Assembly: GCA_900551535.1 (NCBI GenBank)
Contig: URWJ01000048.1
Span: forward strand, 1-9,447
Source of the DNA: an uncultured Granulicatella sp.
GTDB taxonomy: Bacteria; Bacillota; Bacilli; Lactobacillales; Aerococcaceae
Length of the DNA: 9,447 bases
Reading direction: 5' to 3'
The stretch's first letter is position 1, and each line of letters starts with the position of its first letter. Position numbers and translations under genes: made by a program. Below, one piece after another: positions 1 to 5,707 of this stretch. The notes beneath the pieces were generated by a model. It was given only the letters and a program-made list of their open reading frames with translations. It was not told the DNA's origin and did no database searches.

Positions 1-26
1 CCAAATCCAACTTGGAGGTGTTTTTA
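1..26. terminator. Partial intrinsic terminator at window edge
   Basis: CCAA at 1-4 can pair with TTGG at 12-15, and the right arm continues as AGGTG followed by a T-run at 21-25. This is what the right half of a hairpin terminator looks like when the left arm (expected to contain CACCT) lies just outside the window. It would serve the gene upstream of position 1, or yigZ, which converges on it from the right. Only half of the structure is visible, so this is an inference. Confidence 0.4.
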
Positions 27-74
27 TTTAATTCTCATTTACGGGGGTCAGTGCCAATGAATAGACCTCTTTTT

Positions 75-710
75 TTATTCAACTGGATATTCTGTATACA
101 TTTCTCCAAGGCTCTCAAACTCCACTTGATTTTGTAAGAGTTCAATGATGGCTTCTTGGAAAGCTTCGACCTCTTGAACAGGGAGGCTACAGGTGAATTG
201 AACATTATTGAGGAAGACTTTATCGACGATGGGAATATTTTGCGTTTGACAATAATATTCCACTTTTCCTACATGTGCATAATCAAAGGTAAGGGCAAGT
301 TGATCCTCGAGTCGGCATTCTACGATTCCGATAGCTTTCAACCCTTCGCTTACAGCCCCAGAATACGCACGGACGAGTCCGCCAGCGCCTAGCTTCGTTC
401 CGCCGAAGTAACGTGTCACTACGACCGCGACATCCTTTAATTCATTTTTCTTGAGCACTTCTAGCATTGGAACTCCTGCAGTACCACTTGGCTCACCGTC
501 ATCCATCGCACGTTGCACTTGATCGTTTTCCCCAATGAGAAAAGCAGAACAGTTATGCGTTGCTTTCCAATGTTCCTTTTTGATGGCTTGGATAAATTCG
601 AGTGCTTGTTCTTCGCTCGTTACTCGCTGAAAATGCGCAATAAAACGAGACCCCTTAATCTCGATTTCATTCGTCCCAGCCTCTTTAATGGTTTTATATC
701 TCTCTAGCAT
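75..710 (-). CDS. yigZ: YigZ/YvyE family (IMPACT, UPF0029) protein
   Basis: A 211-residue protein of normal length for the bacterial YigZ/YvyE family, related to the N-terminal domain of eukaryotic IMPACT. The UPF0029 domain covers about residues 18-125. It carries the two family signatures: DDGEPSGTAGVP at 70-81 and VTRYFGGTKLGAGGLVRAY at about 98-116. A DUF1949-type ferredoxin-like domain follows at about 140-200. The start at 708-710 is preceded by a clear GAGGGG ribosome site. The molecular role is poorly defined in bacteria; a link to translation or ribosome-associated regulation is suggested from IMPACT, and I infer nothing more specific. It is transcribed away from ywzB-murA, with an extended -10 promoter just upstream. 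Nothing is broken or unusual in it. Family assignment is secure, function is not. Confidence 0.95.
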   Translation of the reverse strand: MLERYKTIKEAGTNEIEIKGSRFIAHFQRVTSEEQALEFIQAIKKEHWKATHNCSAFLIGENDQVQRAMDDGEPSGTAGVPMLEVLKKNELKDVAVVVTRYFGGTKLGAGGLVRAYSGAVSEGLKAIGIVECRLEDQLALTFDYAHVGKVEYYCQTQNIPIVDKVFLNNVQFTCSLPVQEVEAFQEAIIELLQNQVEFESLGEMYTEYPVE

Positions 711-732
711 TCTTTCCCCTCACTTTGGTATT

Positions 733-741
733 AGTATAGCA
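733..741 (-). promoter_or_regulatory. Extended -10 promoter for yigZ
   Basis: On the minus strand this reads TGCTATACT, an extended -10 element (TGn plus TATACT, one base from consensus), 23 bases upstream of the yigZ start codon. No good -35 hexamer lies 16-18 bases further upstream, as is usual for extended -10 promoters. Confidence 0.6.
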
Positions 742-783
742 TAAAGTAGTAAGTATCTCCTGCTTTTTTTTAATGGTCAAATA

Positions 784-792
784 TGGTAGTAT
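784..792 (+). promoter_or_regulatory. Possible promoter for ywzB-murA
   Basis: TGGTAGTAT resembles an extended -10 element and lies about 30 bases before the ywzB start. No convincing -35 is present; a T-run occupies the expected place. It is the best candidate in the divergent interval, but weak. The genes could also be read from an upstream transcript. Confidence 0.3.
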
Positions 793-823
793 AGAAAGGC
801 AGTATATGACTGGAGGAGTAGGT

Positions 824-1054
824 ATGATTCAAGTAACTTTAATCATTCGAATCACATTGGTTCTTGCTTTTATCATGCTTAGTTATTGGGCGTTGCAAGG
901 CATTCAAATCGAGAAAATTCTCAGGAAAGGCCGTGTTCAAGAAGCCCGTATCCTCTTTTTACTCATCGCTATTTGGATGGGTGCTAGTATAGCCAAAGTC
1001 ATATTCGATTTATCAGATTATTTAAATCAGTACATTCAATTGATATTACAGTAG
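824..1054 (+). CDS. ywzB: DUF1146 small membrane protein, YwzB-like
   Basis: A 76-residue protein with two predicted membrane helices, at about residues 3-27 and 42-60. They are separated by a short basic loop (EKILRKGRVQEAR) that probably faces the cytoplasm. Length, two-helix layout and position directly before murA match the DUF1146/YwzB family, which in Bacillus and relatives lies between the ATP synthase operon and murAA. I chose ATG 824 because GGAGGAG sits at 812-818 at proper spacing and the hydrophobic segment begins right after it. An in-frame ATG at 773 would add 17 residues but has no ribosome site and would overlap the probable promoter. Function is unknown. It is 29 bases from murA with no terminator between, so the two are probably co-transcribed. 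Confidence 0.88.
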   Translation: MIQVTLIIRITLVLAFIMLSYWALQGIQIEKILRKGRVQEARILFLLIAIWMGASIAKVIFDLSDYLNQYIQLILQ

Positions 1055-1083
1055 ATGGATAGAGAGTTTTTGGAGGTTATTTA

Positions 1084-2400
1084 ATGGATAAGATGATCGT
1101 GCGCGGTGGCGATACACGTCTTCAGGGAACAGTAAAAGTAGAAGGCGCTAAAAACGCGGTATTACCGATTTTAGCAGCAAGTATTTTAGCAGATAAAGGC
1201 GTTACGCATTTAACAAATGTACCGAACTTATCAGACGTACATATGATGTTAAACGTATTAGGGAGCTTAAACGTCTTAAGTACATTTGACGAAGAAGAAA
1301 AGGCAATTACATTAAATGCCACAAAAGATATTACAACAACTGCAGCATTTGAATACGTAAGTAAAATGCGTGCGTCAATCGTTGTAATGGGACCATTATT
1401 AGCACGTTTTGGACATGCACGTGTTGCGATGCCTGGTGGATGTGCTATCGGAAGCCGTCCAATCGACCTTCACTTAAAAGGATTCGAAGCAATGGGTGCG
1501 ACAATCGTTCAAACAGAAGGTTATATCGAAGCGCATGCGGAAGAACTTCACGGAGCTCGTATTTACTTAGATTTCCCATCTGTTGGAGCTACTCAAAACA
1601 TTATGATGGCTGCGACTTTAGCAAAAGGAACAACATACCTCGAAAACGTAGCGCGTGAGCCAGAAATCGTTGACTTAGCAAATATCTTAAACAAGATGGG
1701 TGCGAAAATTGTCGGTGCTGGAACAGAAAACATGCGTATTGAAGGGGTAGAACGTTTGGATGGAACGATTCACTCTATTATCCCAGACCGTATCGAAGCG
1801 GGTACATTCATGGTAGCGGCTGCCGTTACAAAAGGCGATGTGTTTATCGAAGATGCGATTGCAGAACATAACCAACCATTAATTTCTAAATTAGGTGAAA
1901 TGGGTGTTCAGTTTATCGAAGAAGAAGACGGAATCCGTGTCATCGGTCCAGATGAGTTGAAACCAACTGACGTGAAAACTTTACCTCACCCAGGTTTCCC
2001 AACAGATATGCAAGCGCAAATGACGATTGCACAATTATTAGCCACTGGTACAAGCACAATGACGGAAACAGTGTTCGAGAACCGTTTCAACCACTTAGAA
2101 GAAATGCGTCGTATGGGTGCGCAATTCCGTATTGACTCACATACAGCTGTGATGACTGGTGCCTCAGTATTATCAGGAGCTGAAGTACGTGCTACAGACT
2201 TACGTGCTGCGGCAGCGTTAATCATCGCTGGAATGGTTGCAAAAGGATATACACGTGTGACAGATTTACAATTCTTAGACCGTGGTTATTATGAGTTCCA
2301 TCAAAAATTACGTGCATTAGGCGCAACGATTGAACGTGTGGACGAACCAGACGGACAAGCATTTACTCACGAAGACTTAGAACGTTTATTCGCAGTTTAA
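1084..2400 (+). CDS. murA: UDP-N-acetylglucosamine 1-carboxyvinyltransferase MurA
   Basis: A complete 438-residue enolpyruvyl transferase. It transfers the enolpyruvyl group of phosphoenolpyruvate to the 3'-OH of UDP-GlcNAc, the first committed cytoplasmic step of peptidoglycan synthesis. All key residues are present: Lys23-Asn24 in GAKNAVLPIL, Arg96 in KMRAS, the loop cysteine Cys120 in MPGGCAIGSRP (the residue alkylated by fosfomycin), Asp308 in HPGFPTDMQAQ (general base), and Arg400 in FLDRGYYEF. Low-GC Gram-positives often have two paralogues; the position after ywzB marks this as the MurA (MurAA/MurA1) copy rather than MurZ. TGGAGG at 1071-1076 supports the start. Termination probably occurs in the structured region that begins directly at the stop codon. 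Confidence 0.97.
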   Translation: MDKMIVRGGDTRLQGTVKVEGAKNAVLPILAASILADKGVTHLTNVPNLSDVHMMLNVLGSLNVLSTFDEEEKAITLNATKDITTTAAFEYVSKMRASIVVMGPLLARFGHARVAMPGGCAIGSRPIDLHLKGFEAMGATIVQTEGYIEAHAEELHGARIYLDFPSVGATQNIMMAATLAKGTTYLENVAREPEIVDLANILNKMGAKIVGAGTENMRIEGVERLDGTIHSIIPDRIEAGTFMVAAAVTKGDVFIEDAIAEHNQPLISKLGEMGVQFIEEEDGIRVIGPDELKPTDVKTLPHPGFPTDMQAQMTIAQLLATGTSTMTETVFENRFNHLEEMRRMGAQFRIDSHTAVMTGASVLSGAEVRATDLRAAAALIIAGMVAKGYTRVTDLQFLDRGYYEFHQKLRALGATIERVDEPDGQAFTHEDLERLFAV

Positions 2401-2508
2401 AAAAATAAAGAGACAGTGCAAGAGACATCGTAAATGATTCCTATGAATCCTTACAGATATCTTCATCATTACGGTAACGTTGCACCGGTTCGAGCCTTAA
2501 AAGTCTCT
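2399..2508 (-). repeat. Structured inverted element, copy 1
   Basis: First of two diverged copies of one element; the second lies inverted at 2690-2776. Three nested stems are visible: AGAGAC 2409-2414 with GTCTCT 2503-2508; GTGCAA 2416-2421 with TTGCAC 2480-2485; and 2429-2438 with 2465-2473 (nine pairs, one bulged A). The end of the third stem holds CTTACAGA at 2450-2457, which is TCTGTAAG on the minus strand, the loop motif shared with copy 2. On the minus strand the element ends GTCTCT-TTATTTTTTT, like an intrinsic terminator. The strand given is inferred from base-pair asymmetry between copies, not proven. I do not recognise it as a known riboswitch, T-box, 6S RNA or SRP RNA. It could be a mobile palindromic repeat, a small RNA, or a terminator. 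Confidence 0.6.
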
Positions 2509-2523
2509 CACCTTTAAATCCTC

Positions 2524-2560
2524 AAAAAGGGCGTACGGAATGAAATTCCTACGCCCTTTA
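2524..2560. terminator. Hairpin, bidirectional terminator candidate
   Basis: A perfect 10-bp stem (2526-2535 with 2550-2559) continues, past one unpaired C, as a 5-bp inner stem GGAAT/ATTCC closing a GAA loop. The T-run after it on the plus strand is short (TTT then AAGC). On the minus strand the hairpin is followed by TTTTT, so termination looks better for leftward transcripts. It may still act as the murA terminator. Confidence 0.6.
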
Positions 2561-2569
2561 AGCACAGTG

Positions 2570-2619
2570 GTTGAATGGTATGAGCCACACTGTAACCAGT
2601 TTGCTCATACCTATTCAAC
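2570..2619. repeat. Long imperfect hairpin, 16-bp stem
   Basis: GTTGAAT-GGTATGAGC (2570-2585) pairs with GCTCATACC (2603-2611) and ATTCAAC (2613-2619), with one bulged T at 2612 and a 17-base loop. A competing pairing exists between ACAGTG 2564-2569 and CACTGT 2588-2593, so two alternative folds are possible. There is no T-run directly after it, so it is not a typical intrinsic terminator. Role unknown. Confidence 0.55.
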
Positions 2620-2625
2620 TTTGTG

Positions 2626-2686
2626 GGGGAAAGAAAACGAAATGCCATAGATACAAATGTACCTATGACATTTCTGTCTTTCTCCC
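2626..2686. repeat. Imperfect 61-base hairpin
   Basis: Stem segments are GGG/CCC (2626-2628 with 2684-2686), GAAAGA/TCTTTC (2629-2634 with 2677-2682), GAAATG/CATTTC (2639-2644 with 2669-2674) and CATAG/CTATG (2646-2650 with 2663-2667), with small bulges between them. It lies next to hairpin 2570-2619 and directly before copy 2 of the inverted element. Part of the same structured block; role unknown. Confidence 0.5.
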
Positions 2687-2689
2687 TCG

Positions 2690-2776
2690 TTTTAATGCGA
2701 AGTCACGTTACTGTAATGATAGAATCTGTAAGTTTCTAGTCATCATTTACGTTTGCAACCGCCCTTTTATTTTTTT
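2690..2776 (+). repeat. Structured inverted element, copy 2
   Basis: Inverted, diverged relative of the element at 2399-2508. On the plus strand it has GCGAA 2697-2701 pairing with TTTGC 2752-2756 (one G·U), TGTAATGAT 2712-2720 pairing with ATCATTTACG 2742-2751 (one U·G end pair, one bulge), and AGAA/TTCT at 2721-2724/2734-2737 closing a loop that contains TCTGTAAG (2725-2732). It ends CCTTTTATTTTTTT, as copy 1 does on the other strand. The outermost AGAGAC/GTCTCT stem of copy 1 has no obvious local equivalent here. The two G·U pairs are A·C mismatches on the opposite strand, which favours plus-strand transcription of this copy. Confidence 0.6.
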
Positions 2777-2956
2777 GCGAATAATCTTAAAATCTTCTTG
2801 CTCCAATAATAAAAACACGCAATATCAGATTTAACCAATATTAGGTATACCTTATATTGATAAAAATAAGTTGGTATTTTACGTAAGTTTTTTTAGGGGA
2901 AATAGTAGGTGATGGTATCGTTTAATTTTTCGTAAAGGTGTGTAGTTTTTATGTGG
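2777..2956. other. AT-rich non-coding spacer before the PBP gene
   Basis: No gene is supported in this stretch. The short open frames across 2571-2834 have no ribosome site and run through hairpins. The only structure I see is the palindrome at 2837-2858 and TA-rich DNA leading to the promoter at 2957-2985. Confidence 0.6.
2837..2858. promoter_or_regulatory. Operator-like 22-bp imperfect palindrome
   Basis: The dyad is centred on AGGTATACCT with AATAT and ATATT outer arms, and has a single mismatched position in each half. It lies about 120 bases upstream of the PBP -10 element. Size and symmetry fit a site for a dimeric regulator, but I cannot assign a protein and it may be chance in AT-rich DNA. 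Confidence 0.3.
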
Positions 2957-2985
2957 TTTTAAAGGGTTTTATGGTACAGTATAAT
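2957..2985 (+). promoter_or_regulatory. Promoter of the class A PBP gene
   Basis: A perfect -10 hexamer TATAAT is at 2980-2985. With a 17-base spacer the -35 position is TTTTAA at 2957-2962, a poor match to TTGACA. The -10 is 26 bases before the start codon, leaving a short leader with the AGGAGG ribosome site at 3000-3005. Confidence 0.65.
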
Positions 2986-3011
2986 AGACTCAATTTAAAA
3001 GGAGGATTGTA

Positions 3012-5174
3012 ATGAACGAAGAATTTAACAATCAGAATCATGACGAAGAAAATATCGAAGTCGAACAAGACAATGAACTCGAGCACCGTCATACTGAAGA
3101 ACCACAAAAACAATCCATTATAAAGAGTATTTGGAATCATAAAATCATGATGGCGATTCGTCGCTTTTGGAGAAAATTTCATGTAACGAAGCTACTTCTA
3201 GCGATGATGCTAACGGTAGTCACACTATTTACGGGATTTTTAGTTTATTCCGCAAAGACAACCGATGTGAGTGGCTTACGTGCTGGGATGGTCCAAGTGA
3301 CGGAAGTATATGACCGCAATAACCAAGAAGCTGGCGTACTGAATATCAATAAAGGGGAATTTCTAACCATAGACCAGATTTCTCCGAATATGATTAACGC
3401 GCTTGTTTCCACAGAGGATAAACGGTTCTATGACCACCATGGATTCGATCCGATGGGGCTGCTTCGTGCGACATTTGGCCTCTTAATGAACCGTGGCCGA
3501 GTGACGGGTGGAGGAAGTACCATTACGCAACAATTAGCCAAGAATGCGTTCTTAACTCAGGAACAATCGTTTATGCGAAAAGCAAAAGAACTCTTCTTGA
3601 GTTTCGAGTTGGAGAAGAAATATTCCAAAGACCAAATTTTGGAGATGTATTTAAATAATGCCTATTTCGGAAATGGGGCGTACGGAATTGAAAATGCGTC
3701 GCTTCGTTACTTCGGAAAGAGCGCAAAGGATTTAACCATCAGTGAAGCAGCTGTTCTTACGGGAAGCTTAAAAGCACCGAATGTGTACAATCCGATTGAC
3801 GATATGGAATCGACGGTGAAACGCCGTGCGACTGTCTTACAGTTAATGGTTGATAATGGCAAAATCACACAAGAAGAAGCCGATAAAGCTGCTGCTGAAG
3901 TGATTACCGTGACAGATACGTATGAAGCGAATGCCCGTTATAAATATCCATATTATTTCGATGCGGTTATTAATGAAATCACAACGAAATACGGAATCAG
4001 CGAAGAAGACTTGCTGAACAAAGGTTACAAAATCTACACAGGGCTAGACCAAAATATGCAAGCGGATATGGAAGAAACCTTCTCAAACAGTTGGTTATTC
4101 CCGAAAGCTAGTGACGGCACGATTGCCCAAGCAGCTTCAATTGCCATGAATCCGGAAACTGGAGATGTCCTTGCGACAGTGGGTGGACGTACTAACGAGA
4201 AACACACTTTCCGTGGATTTAACCGTGCAACACAGCTTCAGGCGCAACCAGGGTCAACATTCAAACCATTAGCCGTATATACTCCGGCTCTTGAAGAAGG
4301 ATATCAACCTAATTCTGTTCTAGTGGACGAGAAACGTTCGTATGGTTCAGATAAATATACGCCTGAGAACTGGAATAAAAAGTATCAAGGAACTGTGACG
4401 ATGACGGAAGCCTTGAACCACAGTTGGAATGCTCCAGCGGTATGGTTACTCGATAAAATCGGATTGAAGAAAGGAATCGAGAAGGTTCATCAATTTGGAA
4501 TCGAAACGGACCCAGGAGACGAGTACTTAGGGATTGCCCTTGGAGGACTTACAAAAGGGGTCTCCCCAGAACAAATGGCCTCTGCTTATACAGCCTTTGC
4601 CAATAAAGGCGTTCGTGTACAACCACGTTTTGTGACGAAAATTGTGGACGCAAACGGGAAAATCGTTGTAGACAACACAGCCGTGAAGGAAAATCGTGTG
4701 ACAACGGAAGAAGTCGCTAAGAAGATGACAAGTATGCTGTTAACCGTGTACGGTTCAGAAGGTCTTGGCGCACCATTTTCACCAGCTGGTAAGACGATTG
4801 CCGGTAAGACAGGGACAACCGAAGCCATCAATAATGACAATGGTTCTCGTGACCAATGGATGATTGGATATACACCAGACGTTGTTGTCGCAACTTGGAT
4901 GGGATATGACCAATCAGGAAACTACTCTTTATCAGCTTCTAGCCGTGAAGGTGTAGGTCCACTCTTTAAACTAGAGATGGAAGGGTTGCTTCAATTCACC
5001 GCGAATACACCATTTAATGTAGAAGCCGTGAAGACAAAACAAAATAATCAAAACAACAATACGAATAACGGTGTCGATCAATTTATCAAAGACGCTCAAA
5101 AAGCGGGCGAACAAGTTTGGAATCAAATCCAAGAATGGGGTAAAAACCTCTGGGATAAATTCAGAAATCGATAA
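3012..5174 (+). CDS. Class A penicillin-binding protein (GT51/transpeptidase)
   Basis: A complete 720-residue bifunctional PBP that polymerises lipid II into glycan strands and cross-links them outside the membrane. A charged cytoplasmic tail (about 1-55) precedes one signal-anchor helix (about 59-80). The GT51 domain (about 95-270) has EDKRFYDHHG with catalytic Glu135, GGSTITQQLAKN at 167-178, and the EMYLNNAYFGNGAYGI motif from 211. The transpeptidase domain (about 375-640) has nucleophile Ser415 and Lys418 in PGSTFKPL, SWN at 471-473, and KTGTT at 599-603. The tail has an Asn/Gln-rich linker (676-686) and a Trp-rich amphipathic end. It resembles the PbpF/PBP2a/PBP1a group; proximity to yheA-yhaO suggests the PbpF-like branch, though I cannot settle which. 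AGGAGG at 3000-3005 fixes the start. No recU gene, the usual neighbour of ponA, is present. Confidence 0.95.
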   Translation: MNEEFNNQNHDEENIEVEQDNELEHRHTEEPQKQSIIKSIWNHKIMMAIRRFWRKFHVTKLLLAMMLTVVTLFTGFLVYSAKTTDVSGLRAGMVQVTEVYDRNNQEAGVLNINKGEFLTIDQISPNMINALVSTEDKRFYDHHGFDPMGLLRATFGLLMNRGRVTGGGSTITQQLAKNAFLTQEQSFMRKAKELFLSFELEKKYSKDQILEMYLNNAYFGNGAYGIENASLRYFGKSAKDLTISEAAVLTGSLKAPNVYNPIDDMESTVKRRATVLQLMVDNGKITQEEADKAAAEVITVTDTYEANARYKYPYYFDAVINEITTKYGISEEDLLNKGYKIYTGLDQNMQADMEETFSNSWLFPKASDGTIAQAASIAMNPETGDVLATVGGRTNEKHTFRGFNRATQLQAQPGSTFKPLAVYTPALEEGYQPNSVLVDEKRSYGSDKYTPENWNKKYQGTVTMTEALNHSWNAPAVWLLDKIGLKKGIEKVHQFGIETDPGDEYLGIALGGLTKGVSPEQMASAYTAFANKGVRVQPRFVTKIVDANGKIVVDNTAVKENRVTTEEVAKKMTSMLLTVYGSEGLGAPFSPAGKTIAGKTGTTEAINNDNGSRDQWMIGYTPDVVVATWMGYDQSGNYSLSASSREGVGPLFKLEMEGLLQFTANTPFNVEAVKTKQNNQNNNTNNGVDQFIKDAQKAGEQVWNQIQEWGKNLWDKFRNR

Positions 5175-5179
5175 TGCGA

Positions 5180-5191
5180 ACGTACGTACGT
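5180..5191. repeat. Alternating ACGT palindrome
   Basis: ACGTACGTACGT, a perfect 12-base self-complementary tract, lies six bases after the PBP stop codon. It lacks a following T-run, so it is not an intrinsic terminator. It is the only structure between the PBP stop and the next promoter. Confidence 0.4.
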
Positions 5192-5216
5192 ATTGATAGT
5201 TTAACCATGCAAAATA

Positions 5217-5225
5217 TGCTATAAT
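5217..5225 (+). promoter_or_regulatory. Extended -10 promoter of yheA
   Basis: TGCTATAAT is a consensus extended -10 element, 27 bases before the yheA start. A TTGATA at 5193-5198 would sit 21 bases upstream, too far for a normal -35. With the terminator at 5631-5685, it suggests yheA can be a single-gene transcript. Confidence 0.65.
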
Positions 5226-5252
5226 AAATGAGTATTTTAAGGAGGAAGAAAC

Positions 5253-5597
5253 ATGAGTAATATTTATGATACAGCCAATCAATTAGAACGCGACTTACGC
5301 GAATTACAAGAATTCAAAACAGTAAAGGAAAGCTTCGAAGCGATTTATGCTGACGAAACAGCAAAAGCTTTATTTGAAGAATTCCGTACAGTGAATGTCG
5401 AGTTACAACAAAAACAATTCTCAGGACAAGAAATCACTGAAGAAGATATTCAAAAAGCACAAGAATTAGGACAAAAAGTGTCTGAAAATGAGCATATTAA
5501 AGCATTAATGGAAGCTGAGCAACGTTTGAATACAATTATGCAAGATATCAACCGTATCATCACAAATCCATTACAAGAGCTTTATAGCGCAAAATAA
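5253..5597 (+). CDS. yheA: YlbF/YmcA family protein (UPF0342, YheA-like)
   Basis: A 114-residue, almost wholly helical acidic protein with heptad-like charged stretches and no membrane segment. Length and sequence style (NIYDTANQLERDLRE near the start, TAKALFEEFR in the middle) match the UPF0342 branch of the YlbF/YmcA (Com_YlbF) family, whose Bacillus member is YheA. YlbF and YmcA themselves form a complex that affects RNase Y and mRNA maturation; whether this YheA-type branch does so is not known to me. AAGGAGG at 5240-5246 supports the start. It has its own promoter and terminator, and lies before yhaO, a neighbourhood I recall from other Firmicutes. Confidence 0.85.
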   Translation: MSNIYDTANQLERDLRELQEFKTVKESFEAIYADETAKALFEEFRTVNVELQQKQFSGQEITEEDIQKAQELGQKVSENEHIKALMEAEQRLNTIMQDINRIITNPLQELYSAK

Positions 5598-5630
5598 TCA
5601 ATTTTAAACGGTTTTATTAAGAATCGATCC

Positions 5631-5685
5631 AAAGCATATTTTCTTTGAACGCACAACAGACGGTTCAGGAAAATATGCTTTTTTT
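5631..5685 (+). terminator. Strong intrinsic terminator between yheA and yhaO
   Basis: AAAGCATATTTTC (5631-5643) pairs perfectly with 5669-5681. The inner bases continue as TGAAC/GTTCA (5646-5650 with 5663-5667), giving an 18-bp interrupted stem with a 12-base loop, and a run of seven T at 5679-5685. It ends yheA transcription. Its T-run stops only 9 bases before the yhaO ribosome site and 22 before its start codon, leaving no room for a promoter after it. Confidence 0.88.
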
Positions 5686-5707
5686 GAAGAAAAGAAAGGA
5701 GCAACGT

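Noticed and set aside
15..69. GAGGT at 15-19 pairing with ACCTC at 65-69
   Set aside because: Only five pairs across a loop of about 45 bases; too weak to call. The edge hairpin with loop 5-11 is more likely.
773..823. Upstream start adding 17 residues to ywzB
   Set aside because: No ribosome site before ATG 773, and the extension overlaps the probable promoter. ATG 824 has GGAGGAG and begins the membrane segment.
2485..2496. GGTTCGAGCC, resembling a tRNA T-arm
   Set aside because: The flanks do not form the required 5-bp T stem and there is no acceptor, D or anticodon arm nearby.
2571..2834. 87-codon plus-strand open frame between murA and the PBP gene
   Set aside because: No ribosome site, composition not protein-like (many Cys, Arg, Asn, Lys), and it crosses three hairpins including the conserved copy 2 element. 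Treated as non-coding.
5211..5679. AAAATATGCT at 5211-5220 repeated in the terminator arm at 5670-5679
   Set aside because: A ten-base AT-rich match overlapping a promoter and a terminator; chance is sufficient, though pairing with 5632-5641 is possible.
5645..5707. TTG start adding 21 residues to yhaO
   Set aside because: It lies inside the terminator stem-loop, has no ribosome site, and family members start at the MVKFIHAADLHLG equivalent.
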